Positions 9,311 to 21,224 of a stretch of DNA of 64,000 bases are shown one piece after another; position 1 is the first letter of the stretch; each line of letters starts with the position of its first letter. Both the position numbers and the translations under genes were made by a program. This stretch comes from Puccinellia tenuiflora. Taxonomy: Eukaryota > Streptophyta > Magnoliopsida > Poales > Poaceae. The DNA lies in NCBI GenBank assembly GCA_012064385.1, contig QRDG01000473.1:2225002-2289001 (forward strand), written 5' to 3'. The notes beneath the pieces were generated by a model, which worked only from the letters and a program-made list of their open reading frames with translations, made no database searches and was not told the DNA's origin.

Positions 9311-12046
9311 TTTGCAAAATATATCACATTAGTCAGAGAAAACCTAGAGAGTTAGTACTCTGAGTGTACCACGCCGCCACTCCTTCTCCGCGGGTAAATC
9401 GTCGTCCCCTCCTCTTCCCCTGAACTGGCCGGTGTGGGAATGCGAGGAGGCCTCAATCTACCAGATGAAATTTTACTTTTCGTGACAACTAGTACACATA
9501 AAGCAAATTCACTAGCAAGGATTAATTGTTTTGAATTTTTCTTCATTTTTGAGTTTTTTTAAAACAGGGTTAAAAATGGCTGACATGGCTATTCAAAGAA
9601 AGGGGTCAAATATTTCAAAATTCTTGATGGTACTTTTTTTGTAATCACTACATGTGTATCCTAAATTGATTTTTAAGAATTTATGGGAACAAATTATCAC
9701 ACAATTGTAGTTGAAAATTGATTCACTTTCGGAAAATGGTTATGAAGTTATTTAAATGGGAGAAAGTAGTAAAAAGTGAGAATGTTTACAATATTTGGAA
9801 ATTTTAGTTAAATATAATCTACGATGTGTGAAAATTAGATGGGCACCATTTTGCACCATATTACTTGTATTTACTTCACAAAAAACTAATTTTGCAACTT
9901 AAAAAATGGAAAATGATATTCTTACAAATAATTTGATACAATCACTTTGACACTATTTTTTTCTATGCCAAGATACTCCTATGTTCCAAATATGGTCATA
10001 TTATCATGAACTATGCCATGCATATGGCCATCACCTTGATCATTTGGTACAAAACTCATGAATGTTCATATATGATAGTCTGTTTGTAAAGATTTCTTCT
10101 AAGAAGTTGTCATACAAGAAGTTTCACATTTTTCTTAGCAACTAGCACACATAAAAGGACACCATGAGGAAGGATTGCATTTTTTGAATTTTCTTCATTT
10201 TCGTTGAGTTTTCTCAAAATATGGTCAAAATGGACAATATGGATATTCATGGAAAGGGGTCGAATATTTTAAAAATCTCGGTAGTTCCTTTTTGTAATCA
10301 CTACTTGTGTACCTAGCTTAAAATGATTTTTGGAAATTTATAGGATCAAATTATCACACTATTGCAGTTCAAAATTTATTTATTTCCAAGAAATAGACAT
10401 AGAGTTATTTAAATGGGAGGAAGTATCTAGAAAGTGAGAAATTTCATAATATTTGGAAATTGTACATCAAATAAGGTCTACTCATCAAATAAGGTCTACT
10501 ATGAGTGAATTGGACCATATTCTTTGTACTTGATTCACGAAAAACACCATTTTTAGCACTTACGAAATTTATTTTTTATAAACTATTTGAAAAATCACTA
10601 TTTCACTATTTTTGCCATGCCAAGATACACCTATTTGCCAAATATGGGCATATTATCATGAACTATGCTATGTATATGACAATCAACTTAGTTATTCGTC
10701 TTGAAACCCATGAATGCTCATACATGATAGTCTTTTCTTGTGAAGATTGTTTCTCGAAAGTTTTCATGTTCCAAATTTTGTGTTTTACTAGAACATAGTA
10801 CACACAAAATGACCCCATGAGGAAGGAGTGCATTTTTTGGAATTATTCTGAATTTTTTTTAAACATAGTCAAAATGGTTGATATGGCTATTCATACAAAG
10901 GGGTCGAATATTTCAAACTCTTGGTGATTCTCTGGTATAATCACTACTTGTTTATCCTTAAAATGTTTTTGAGTATTTATAGGATCAACTATCACAAAGT
11001 TGTAGTTCAAAATTGATTTACTTTGTGGAAAAGTTATAAGTCGTTTAAATGGCTCAAAGTATCTAGAAAGCGAGAAAATTCATTTTTTTAGAATTGTCCA
11101 TCAAATATGGTCTAATTTGCATGAAAATTGGATTTGCACCATTTTTCCCAATAATATTTATACTTTCTTCATGAAAATCTATTTTTACGCTTAGAAAATG
11201 GAAAATAATATTATTATTAATAATTTGGAAATTCACTTTGACACTATTATTTGGCATGCCAACAAATGATCTACTTTGCGTGAAAATTGGATTTGCACCT
11301 TTTTTCAGAATATTCTATATACTTGCTTCATAAAAAAGTTTATTTTTACGCTAAGAAAATCAAAAAATATATTATTATAAATAATTTGAAAATTTACTTT
11401 GATTATTGTTTGCCATGCCAAGATATACCTATTTTCCGAAATATGGTCGCATAATCATGAACCATGCAATGGGTATGGCCAGCAACTTGGTTATTTGGTT
11501 TCAAACTCGTGAATGTTCATACATAATAATCTTTTTTTTTTGAAGACTTATTCCCAAAAGTTGTCATATTCCAAATTTGGTAATTCTAGCAACTATTGCA
11601 CATAAAAGGACTCCCCGAGAAATGATAGCATTTTTTGAAGTGGTCTCCATTTTCTTTGATTGTTTTCAAAATAGAGTCAAAATGGTTGTCGCAACTATTC
11701 ATAGAAAGGGGTTGAATATTTTAAAACTCTTGGTGAATCTATGATATAATCACTACTTTGGTATCTAAAAACTAATTTTGCAATTTATGGAATATAATTA
11801 TCACGCACTTATAGTTCAATTTTGTCACTTTCATAAAATCAAAATAAAATCATTTAAATGGGTGAAATATCTAGAATGCGAGAAAAATCATAATTTTGGG
11901 AATTGTACATGAAAAATCATAATTTTGGGAATTGTGTAAAAATGGGGTGCTGCCATTTTACATCATATTCATTGTAACGGATTAGAAAACCATTTAGATA
12001 TTTGAAAATAAAAAATGATGTTTTTATAAAACTTTAAAAAAATCAC
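9311..12046. repeat. AT-rich flank with ~645-bp tandem repeats, copy 2 side
   Basis: 9311-9484 continues the copy 1 upstream region (compare 30262-30440). From 9485 the tandem repeat runs with landmarks near 9949, 10591, 11234 (short unit), 11392 and 12040. The step is about 640-650 bp. Position 10465 (CATCAAATAAGGTCTACTC) is the empty site of the big Copia insertion seen at 31405/50592. No gene seen. Confidence 0.7.
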
Positions 12047-12059
12047 TTTCGCATTATTG

Positions 12060-12200
12060 TTTTTTTAAGAAATGTAGTAGGGAATCTCCTACATCATTTT
12101 TTAATAATAAAAACCTAAATATGCATCCACGAGGACTTGAACATTAATGGTTGGGTTGTACATTCACTTTCCAAACGAAGTGAGCTAGACTCACTATTTT
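12060..12200 (-). mobile_element. tRNA-derived SINE, copy 2 flank
   Basis: Same SINE as at 2894-3038, flanked by diverged direct repeats (TTTCGCATTATTGTTT and TTTCGGCATTATTGTTT). The minus strand shows the tRNA-like head and a CATTTCTTAAAAAA tail. Confidence 0.7.
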
Positions 12201-13046
12201 TTTCGGCATTATTGTTTAGTACAAGGAACTTCTGGCCAGCAAGTGAACCTGTTATGTTTAAAAAAATGATGCATTCCCGTTGATTTTTCTTTACAAAAAT
12301 CGTGTGTGATTTCCTTCTTTATCCATACATTTGTTTTCTGAAAATCGTACATGATTGCCGCTTACATCACACACACACCCTTTTGTTTGGTAAAATTGTA
12401 TGCAATGCATCACATTTTTCTCCTTTTGGAATTTTTAATCTTAAAATTTCAAAACTCATTTTACCCTATTGTTTATTATGGTACATGGTGCCCTTGTGGC
12501 AATAACAGCCCCATTATGACCAATATTCTTTTATTGTGCATTGCCACAAATTTTGAAACCGTGCCTGGACGTCTTCTACATTGCACATCTTTTATTTTTC
12601 AAAAACCGTGTGTGCGGTTGCATCACATACCGTTTTATTTTTAACAGTGTGAAATATCTGAGCGTTACACACGTTTTTTCTTGACGAATATGCGACGAGC
12701 ATGTTTTTACATGTTTGGTAAAATGTTATGCGATTGGGGGGGGGGGGGGGGTTGGGGGTGGGGGAGGGGGTATTAAATTGCCTGATAGTTACTAGTGATC
12801 CTAGTTGATCATCTCTGCAATCATATTTTGGTGTCATATTTTTTCTTTTAATTGTTTGATTGTGTGCTTAATCAATTTATTGGTGGACTCTAGATATGTT
12901 GTTATGAACTAGGCGTACTGGTATATATGCTTGATTTCCTTAAAATTGCCCTTTAGAAAAAGAATTAAGCCCTAAACCTACCCCTCTTTTGAAAGAATCC
13001 AATATCAGTTTACGTTATGTTGCTACTGCAATAGGTGAGGATTGCA

Positions 13047-13066
13047 TACTTCAAAAAAAAAAAAAA
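13047..13066 (+). mobile_element. Minimal poly-A retroposon insertion
   Basis: TACTTC followed by fourteen A, flanked by a perfect 13-bp duplication GGTGAGGATTGCA (13034-13046 and 13067-13079). Copies 1 and 3 have the single uninterrupted target. This is what an extremely 5'-truncated LINE-driven insertion leaves behind. Confidence 0.75.
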
Positions 13067-13375
13067 GGTGAGGATTGCAACTCGATTTGAGCCTACCAAA
13101 AACCTGCTTTCCACAATAAACCGAAAACTTCACAAATGTATGGAAAATATAAGGCTTTCTGCAAAATGCAAAAAAACTGAAAAAAAATAGAAGAACTCGT
13201 TTGAAAATATGTCGGGGGAGACGTCGTTACTAACAGTAGACAAATTGTTGAACTGTGCTAGATTGCCATGTACACACTTACTAGAAGCCAAGATGCGATA
13301 CGCTGAAAATAATGGCCAAATGGTAGCATGAACACAAAGCATAGAGTTGTTCGTTGTTTGTACAAATCCGCATCT

Positions 13376-13437
13376 TCTTCTCGAAACAGGCTTTTGCCCT
13401 GTTTTATAAATAAAGCCACACGGCCGAACCGCTTTAT
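13376..13437 (-). mobile_element. Truncated LINE-like 3' end, 62 bp
   Basis: Insert flanked by the perfect 12-bp duplication AAATCCGCATCT (13364-13375 and 13438-13449) and missing from copies 1 and 3. The minus strand ends GCCTGTTTCGAGAAGA, which resembles the 3' ends of Triticeae LINEs as I recall them. Family assignment is tentative; the insertion itself is clear. Confidence 0.6.
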
Positions 13438-13559
13438 AAATCCGCATCTCCACTAGCTAGTACATCATTTCTCAAAGGAAAAAACTTATTTATTCTTGCT
13501 TATGTTTCTCAAGCAGCAGATCCTAAAGCACCGAGGGATATAACAATGGAAGAGGTCAT

Positions 13560-13604
13560 CTACTCGCCCATCCTCATGACACATCGCAGTCCTCCCCCTT
13601 TAAC
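13560..13604 (-). pseudogene. Remnant of ADH last exon downstream of copy 2
   Basis: Homologue of 4240-4284. The minus strand gives the ADH C-terminus ending RMGE and TAG, with a 1-bp loss further in. It is part of the ancestral tandem duplication of the gene's 3' end. Confidence 0.7.
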
Positions 13605-14030
13605 ACAATGCGCAGAGCTGTTCGTTCTCTGTAATCACAGAGATGAACACCACATGCTTATCTCACGAATAGTACATATTATTAAACACAATGGGAAATC
13701 TCTAAAAAAAATCCTTTCACTTATATTTCTGAAGTACCAAATCTTTAAAGCAGCGAGGGAAATGGCCAAGAAGAGGCGATCTCTCTCTACTCGTCCATCC
13801 TCATGACGCATCGCAGTCCCTCCCCCTTGAGCATGAGGTCGAACGCGGTGTTGATCTGCGAGAATGGCACGCTGTGCGTGATGAACTTCTCCAGCTCCAG
13901 CTCCTTCCTCATGTACATCTCCACGACCTCAGGGAGGTCGGTGCGCGGCTTGTAGTTGCCGAAGAAGGTGCCTTTCAGTGTCTTCTCGCTGAGAAAGTTC
14001 ATCGGCTGGGTCTTGAACACGTCCTCCTTG

Positions 14031-14546
14031 TAAGGATGGCAATTTTACCCATGGGTACGGATACCCGCGGGTACCGTACCCGTATGGGGAGGGTATGGCT
14101 ACATTTTTATACTCATGGGTACCACCCATACCCTACCCGCTAACTCGTGGGTAGGGCATGGGTACAGCCTTGTACCCGCGGGTATACCCATATCATCCCC
14201 GTTTATACTGAATATGACCCCTACGTCGTTGACTTGCTAGATATGACCATGAGTTTGTGATTTTCGAAGTTAGATAAGTTTCATGTATTCATCTATCTAT
14301 TATTGAGTTGAGATAGTTGTTTTATATCAAATATGGTACTTACGAATGTGACACTGGGAAAAGTTTGTCTACTATTTGATCTACCCAACGGGTACCCAAT
14401 GGGTATAGATACCCGCCGGGTATGGGTATGGGTATATTTTTATCCCCGTGGGTAAGGATATGGGTAGAATTTTATACCCATAAACTATATGGGTATGGGT
14501 ATGGTATTGCTCTACCCTGCCCATACCCTGCCCATTGCCATCCTTA
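14031..14546. mobile_element. hAT-type MITE in ADH copy 2 exon 9
   Basis: A 516-bp element with perfect 12-bp inverted ends TAAGGATGGCAA...TTGCCATCCTTA and a perfect 8-bp target duplication CCTCCTTG (14023-14030 and 14547-14554). Eight-bp duplications and TA-starting ends are typical of hAT elements. The sub-terminal regions are dense in GGGTA/TACCC words. No transposase. Removing one duplication plus the insert restores alignment with exon 9 of copies 1 and 3. Confidence 0.93.
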
Positions 14547-16523
14547 CCTCCTTGTGAGGGACGCCCACCAGCACGGCTACGCCCCACCCCTTCATCGATC
14601 CAACAGATTGCAGGATTCAGTTTAAAATAAGATGGGCGTTGCCCACACAGTCACACTGATCATAGGAGTACAGATTATATGTAGGTGCAGTGGAAAGTAT
14701 ATTACATCGCTGACGCATTCGAGGCCGAAATCATGGCGTTGATGTTGCCAGTACACTCGACGGCGCTGTCAACTCCACCATTGGTCATCTCGACAAGCAC
14801 CTGGAGATCGATCACCATTGACAGATGAGTTTTTGTGCCTAAGGTTGCGTATGTCATGAACAAAGGGAGAGCTGTGTGCTGATGGAAAAGTACAAACCTC
14901 TTGCACTGGCTTGGTGTGGTCCTTTGGGTTCACGAAGTCCGTGCATCCAAATTTCTTAGCTGAAAATTGATGGAAATATTGTTAGGTTCGGTGCCAGGCC
15001 TATCCAAAAACGTCTTCTAAGATGTTCTTGCTTTCCATGAGATGGATTGTACCTTGTTCGTATTTTGCAGGATTCAAGTCCACACCAATGATCCTTAATG
15101 CCCCCGCCATCTTGGCCCCTTCCATGGCCTGATCATGTGAAAAAACCATATATCAATTAGTCTTGGTTACAGTATTGTGGAAGATACTGATCATAGAGTG
15201 TCACTTACAGCAAGGCCTACAGCTCCAAGACCAAAAATTGCCACGGTTGAACCCTTCTTCGGTTTCGCAACATTTAGCGTGGCAGCAAGTCCTGAAGATG
15301 ACATTTCATTAACTAAACGAGCCATCCCAAACATATTTTTTTATTTCGAAATATTGGTATTTGGATCCATATCTTACCAGTTGAGATACCACAGCTGAGA
15401 ACACAAACTTTGTCAAGGGGCGCCTCTGGGTTGATCTTCACAAGGCACCCGACATGGATCACGGTGTACTCACTGAAGGTGGAGGTACCGACGAAATGGA
15501 AGATCGGCTTCCCATTGATGGTGAAGCGGGATTTCCCGTTGCCGACCATGACACCACGGTCCACGTTGATCCTGAGGAGGTCACACAGGTTTCTCTCCTC
15601 TGACTTGCAATGGGCACATTCCTTGCACTCACCAGTGAACACCGGGAGGACATGGTCACCTGGGACAAGCTCAGTCACACCCTCGCCGACGCTCTCGACA
15701 ATCCTGTGAGAAGGAAGTAATTTTGGGAGACGGTTTTAATAAAAGATAAAATATGAAGATCAAACATAATATTCATTGAAATGAAGAAAAGAGACACTTG
15801 TCAAGTAAATTAGTCAACCGAAATATGTCAAAAAATTAATAATAAATTTATGTGATTTCATTTTGGAGAATTAATAGTGTGTAAAGATGTAATTAGGAGA
15901 TAGTATACCATCTTATTCTACCAAGCACCTTATTATGTGAGGTTGTGTCATGGATGCCTTTGCCATGGTGTTCGCCATATGTTTTATCCCATGGCACTAA
16001 AATATGGCCACTTGTTGTATGTAGTAATCAATCCAATACTACTAACAAATCAGGACTTAGGATGACTATGACTACAAGGCAGCATGAATAAACTAGAATC
16101 TCGGACTCAAAGATTCCACAAAGCAAGATAGAGACAGAGAGGCAGAAGTGTGATGCGTACCCTCCAGCTTCATGGCTTAAGATCCTAGGGAAAACCGGAG
16201 TTTGTCCCTGAAGAAATCCAAGCAGAACATCACACCATTTTAATTACCCGATTGGAACCCACAAAAATATGTGAGATACAAACAATTAGGGATACCTTGG
16301 CCTCCCAGAAGTAGACGTCAGTATGGCAGAGGGCGGTATAGAGAATCTTGACACGCACTACCATGGCCTGCGGCGGCGCCACTTCCACCTCCTCGATCGA
16401 CAGTGGCTTCCCGGCCTCCCATGCCACCGCCGCTGCAGTCACCCAGGAACAAAACCAGTTCGCCCTCCATTGCTCCCAACAATTCTTCCAGAGTTCCTTC
16501 GCACACCAATCAAGCATATGTAA

Positions 16524-16978
16524 TGACGTGGGGTTTCCACGCCAAATCCCTTGGAGGTCATCCTCGGGTTGAGAGAAGAGGAGAAGATGGTGGTGTTGGT
16601 AGATTCGTTGGCTGACAAGCGTGGTTTACCCAGGTTCAGGCACCCGAAGGTAAAATCCCTACGTCCTTCTTGTCTGGTATTGATTGATAAGGTTACAGCG
16701 GGGCTACAATGGCGAGATCGAGAGATGCGATCTCGCTAGGGTTCTGGTGGCTGGTTTTCTGCGTGTCCCTAGTCGGCGGCCCTCCCAGCCCTTAAATAGT
16801 GGGGCTGGGTCTCGGGAATCCTCTACCGACTAGGGTTACAACCGACCTTGGTTCTATCTAGTCTTGTGCTTGTTTCCTTCGGTATGGGCCTTCCTTTCGG
16901 CCTTGTTCCCTGGACCACGATGATGTTTGAACACCAGGTATCCAAACCGTGGTGCACTCGAAGGGTACACCCACGTCA
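16524..16978 (-). repeat. Tat element LTR (3' LTR)
   Basis: 455-bp direct repeat of 29219-29647. The ends TGACGTGGG/CCCACGTCA are perfect 9-bp inverted repeats. It is the 3' LTR because the coding frames and primer site read leftward. Confidence 0.93.
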
Positions 16979-16990
16979 GTAGCCCCCGAG
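16979..16990 (-). other. Polypurine tract of Tat element
   Basis: GTAGCCCCCGAG on the plus strand, CTCGGGGGCTAC on the minus strand, directly adjoining the 3' LTR. The same 12-mer recurs at 17550-17561 and 20054-20065, and with one mismatch at 19937-19948. Confidence 0.8.
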
Positions 16991-18154
16991 GACCTGATAG
17001 ACTTCAAGGAGTCTAAGAGGGACTCCATCCTTAGTCAGGTGTTCAAGTAAGGTTGTTTTCAACATTAGATATTATGCTTCGTACCCATTTTGCAGGGCGC
17101 TTTAGTCGTGGGATGCTTGACATGGCAGGCCTGGTGCACTCGACAGTATCGGGACCAGTTAAGTGCTCTTGGGCACAAACTCTACCAGCCTACATCAGAC
17201 TCGAGTCCCCGGGCTCGAATCCGGGAGCTTGTCCATTCGACTCCGGCCATATTTGAGGTCTTACAGAGTCGAACTGAGCTTATAGGGTACCCAACGCGTC
17301 CGTCGGGATTTTCATCACGTCTGTTGGCGCGACACATTTGTCAGGTACCTCAGCTGTTGCTGTCAATCCCGGCCCTACACGACGAATCGGTGGGACCTAC
17401 CTTTGCACAGTAAATGCAACATCCGAGGGTCAGCTGTGTTTGATTCATCTCGGGAATTTTCTTTGTTTTTGCTCGAGTTAGAGTCGATAACCTATCGAGT
17501 GCCCTTTAGTCTCTCAGTTATCGGGTGCGCGACAGCGCTCCCGATGGGAGTAGCCCCCGAGATTATGCTGAATTACTTGTAATTGGGGATAATCTCAACC
17601 CGCTGACCTCGTAGATTATTCTGAGAATTTTTTGCTCCCGATGGGAGTGATATGGAGTTTACGACATCTTAGTCGAATACCTCAGGGACCCGATGCTGTA
17701 TTAGGTCGAGTGTATTGCAAAGGATTTGAATTAAAGCTGACCTTGGATTATGTCATTGACGACATCATCGGCGTGCTCGCCGCAACCGATGCGCTCTGCT
17801 GCTTGGCCTGCCACGAAATGACCGGACGGGTCATCACGTCAGTTTGACCACACGTCGCGGTTTTTACGCGGCGCAATGATGGTGGCCTCCTCGTTTCCCG
17901 TGCGTAGTGGGCGATACGATCCGCGACGGTTGTCCTCCACGCTCGCCGCGTGTAGGGTTTGATCTTTGCCGTTCCGCACGGTGCGAAAATCGAGGGCCAA
18001 GATCACTCCGCTCCAGAGGATAAATAGGGATGTACGGGAGGCGGGGTAAAAAAATTCCATTCTCACCGCCCAGTTCATCCCTTCTCTTGCGCCCTGCAGC
18101 TGTCCTTCCCGTCAAAACAGAGAACAAGAAAGCCTAGTTCCTCCTCGCGCCACC

Positions 18155-21020
18155 ATGACGAAGAAAACCAGCGGCAAAAGGACCGTCGGAGCTGCCGCAC
18201 TGCCGCCTCTATCGCCGCCGCCGATGCCCCAGCGGCGGGCGATCTGAAGAAGGTGCATGGCAACTGGCAACGGTCCTCCATGACCGAGCGCCAGCTTGAG
18301 GTGCTGCGCCGTGACGGCTACCTGCCGTCGCCGGAGAAGATGAAGGCACGGGCTCCCGGCGACGAGGTTTCCCCTCGTCCCCGAGACGACGAGCGCGTCT
18401 GCTTCGTCGACTTCGTGAACAGGGGATTCGCCTTCCCTGTTCACGAATTCTTCTGCGGCTTGATGTACGCGTATGGCGTACAGCTGCACGACTTCACCCC
18501 CAACGCCGTGCTCCACATCTCCTGCTTCATCGTCCTGTGCGAGTGTTTCCTTGGGATACACCCGCACTGGGGGCTGTGGCAGCGGATCTTCAACGTGAAG
18601 CGCAACGCCGGCGCTCACGGCGTGTATCCCGTGGGCGGCTTCGGGATCCAGACGCGTGGGGATATCGACTACTTCGACCTGAAGCAGGTCGAGTCCGCGC
18701 AAAACTGGTGGAAGAAGTGGTTCTATGTCTCCGACACCTGCAAGCCAGGGCAGTTGTACGGAGTGCCGCCGTTCCGAGGCGGCGTTGTCGTGGAGAAGAA
18801 CTCATGGTCGCACCAACCCGATGTCCGGGAGGCCAAGGAAGCGAATCCGTTATTGTCTCGGGTGGCCACACTGTTGAAGACCGCGGGCAAAGAGGTGAAC
18901 GGGGTGCACCTGATTGCCACGTTCATCAGATGGCGCGTCCACCGCATCCAAGCTCGGGAGCATCCGTTGTACGAGTACGCTGGCGCCACAGATGCGACAC
19001 GCGTATCCGCAGAGGAGCTCTCACCGGGCGAGGTTCAAGCTCGAGTGTGTATGCTAACCATGCTGAAGGTTGGCGAGACGCATGTCCTTGACTCACCCGT
19101 CGTCCCCTTCAGCGCAGATAACCCTGTGCCTGAGGTAACTTCGTATTTTTACCGCCTGTTTTTTGGATTCTTGGTTCCTTTTCTCAATCTTTGTACTGTT
19201 TCCCTTTGAAGGGGTTTTCCACCTTTGTTAGCCTGCCACTGCTGCCCGAGAGTCGGGGAACATCTGCTATCCCGGACCTTCGGGTGGATCCTGATGACCG
19301 GGACATCTCTGTCTCCTCCGCTGTGTCACCCAATGACACAGAAGGTGCGGACAGTGATGATATTCCGCTGGAGACCCGTCGGAAGCGAGTCCGCCGCACC
19401 GGCTCGAAGCTGCCCGAGAAATCGCAGCCGAGTGCTAGTGCCGACGACTCCGGCTCGTCGTCGCCTCCTGCCCGCACTGGTGACGAGGTTGCACCGACGC
19501 AAGGCTCCGCGGACCCTCCGTCGAAAAAGGCTCGCATTTCGTCGGACTTCTTCAACCCCGACGTCCTCCTGACTGAGCTGAGCTCGTAAGTCAACACCTT
19601 GTCTCTTCTGTTTCTTTTTTCTGAGACCTTGATGTTTTGTACTCTTTGGAGTAATTCGTCTGTCCTTTCCAGCGACTCTTCCGGTGAGAAACACGCTCAG
19701 CCGGACATGGGCAAGCAAGAGGAGGAGTGCGAGAGCGCAGACCCTGGTTCAAAGGTTATCATGGCTCCTCCACCGCCGCCCGATCGCGGCGCTGCGGCGG
19801 ACACTTCTACGGCGGCTGACCCTGGTGGTGACCTTGTCACCATCGTCAACGCTCCTTCGCTGGCGTCCATCGAGCACGTAAGTCATTTTACTCTTTGTTT
19901 TCCATTGTTGGGTGCGCGTAAGCGCTCCCGATGGGAGTGGCCCCCGAGTCTATATGCGACTATCTATAGTAGGGTATAGACTCAAGCCACTTTCTTTGAT
20001 TTTTTTCTTGTGCTCTTTGTATGATCGGGTGCACGCCAGTGCTCCCGATGGGAGTAGCCCCCGAGTCCATATGCTACTTGGCACAGTTGGGTATGGACGC
20101 AGAAGCAGGCATTTAACTTTTTCTTTGCGCTTTTCGCAGCCGGTTACACGCGACCTGCTGGGCATAGGCCGCCGCTACGCCTCCATGGAAGCAGAGATTG
20201 CCCGGCTCAGCCAGCAGTCCGCTGAACTGCGACGTAGACTTCTCCTGTTTGCTCAGCTTAGCTTTTCCATTGTACTTCTTCCTTATTGTGTACTATTTGC
20301 AGAATCTCTTGCGCGGGTCCAGCGCGAGAGAGATGACACCGCGCTGCGGACCTCCGAGTTGAAGGGGAAGCTTGACTCCGCAGACGTTGCGCTGCAGTCC
20401 TCTGAGAAGCGAGAGAAGTCAGCTGCCCAGTGACTTGGGGCTGTCACGAACTCCTTGTCAGGTTCGCCTTACGTCCCGTCCTTATATTCTTTGTCTTTGC
20501 GTTGTTCTTCCTTTTTGATGAATTTATCCTTCTGCATTTTCGGCCAGGGTATTTGGGCGCTCCTGCGGGCAGCAGCAGCCAAGCTCTTCCCGATGACCTG
20601 GAGGGTGCTCTGGTTGCCCTGGAGGGTGTCGATGTCCGGACAAGCAGCCTCCTGTCAAAGGAAAGAGATGCGTTGACCTGCCTCCACGGCAATGTGTTTT
20701 CGAAGGCGCAGCCTCCGTCTTCCTTTGACGAGCTGGCGGAGCTGTTTGGCCCGGATGCGTCAACCATCGCGGACTTCCGCCGCGAGCACACGGTACGTGG
20801 TTCACAGACCACTCTCCTTATGCTGCTGGGGCACGGCTTCGAGGGTGACTTTGACAAGGCTATGTCTGGTCGTCCTCGCGGACCTGATGGCAAGCCGCTG
20901 CCCCTTGGTGAATTTTCCATGAGGTCTCGCGAGCTGGAGGAGAAGCTGGCGGACACCATGGAGAAGGAGGCCGCCAAGCGCTTCGAGAAGGCCAAGAAGT
21001 CGACCAGCTCGCAGCCGTAG
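18155..21020 (+). pseudogene. Spliced antisense ORF of Tat element (Transposase_28-like)
   Basis: Plus-strand frame opposite to the element's own genes. Proposed exons are 18155-19134, 19212-19585, 19673-19877, 20140-20233, 20303-20461 and 20548-21020. All five introns are GT-AG and every phase matches, ending at TAG after KSTSSQP. The N-terminal domain has the signature of plant proteins annotated as putative gypsy-type transposon (Pfam Transposase_28, PF04195): YGVQLHDFTPNAVLHIS, then GIHPHWGLW. It is followed by a serine/acid-rich region and a charged, probably coiled-coil part (ARVQRERDD, RSRELEEKLADTMEKEA). Two lesions: a frameshift near 18235 after MTKKTSGKR and an in-frame TGA at 20431. 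Role unknown; comparable antisense ORFs are known in Tat relatives such as Grande. Confidence 0.75.
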
Positions 21021-21224
21021 ATAATTACCGTAGTTATTCGACGGAACTTGTATAAAAACTTGTCTGCTTATCCCTTTTGTTAACTCTGTAATGACTATTG
21101 GCCCAGGATCCTCCAGTGATATTCCCCTTCCGCGTTTTCTTAAGGATCTTTACTTCTTCCGTCCAGCCCCCCAGTCCCTTTGTAGGGCTGGGGCTAGAGT
21201 GCCTTTTCCAATGCTGATTCGACT

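Larger units (their letters stand above)
12214..13559. other. Downstream intergenic region of copy 2, no gene seen
   Basis: Homologous to 3051-4239. It contains a G-rich run at 12736-12770, a 20-bp poly-A micro-insertion at 13047-13066 and a LINE-like insertion at 13376-13437. No conserved reading frame. Confidence 0.6.

Noticed and set aside
17053..17413. Two plus-strand frames just inside the Tat element
   Set aside because: No domain and no phase-compatible splice to the antisense gene; likely non-coding 3' region.
18112..18702. 196-codon minus-strand frame across the antisense ORF
   Set aside because: Shadow of the GC-rich plus-strand exon, which has the recognisable domain and splice sites.
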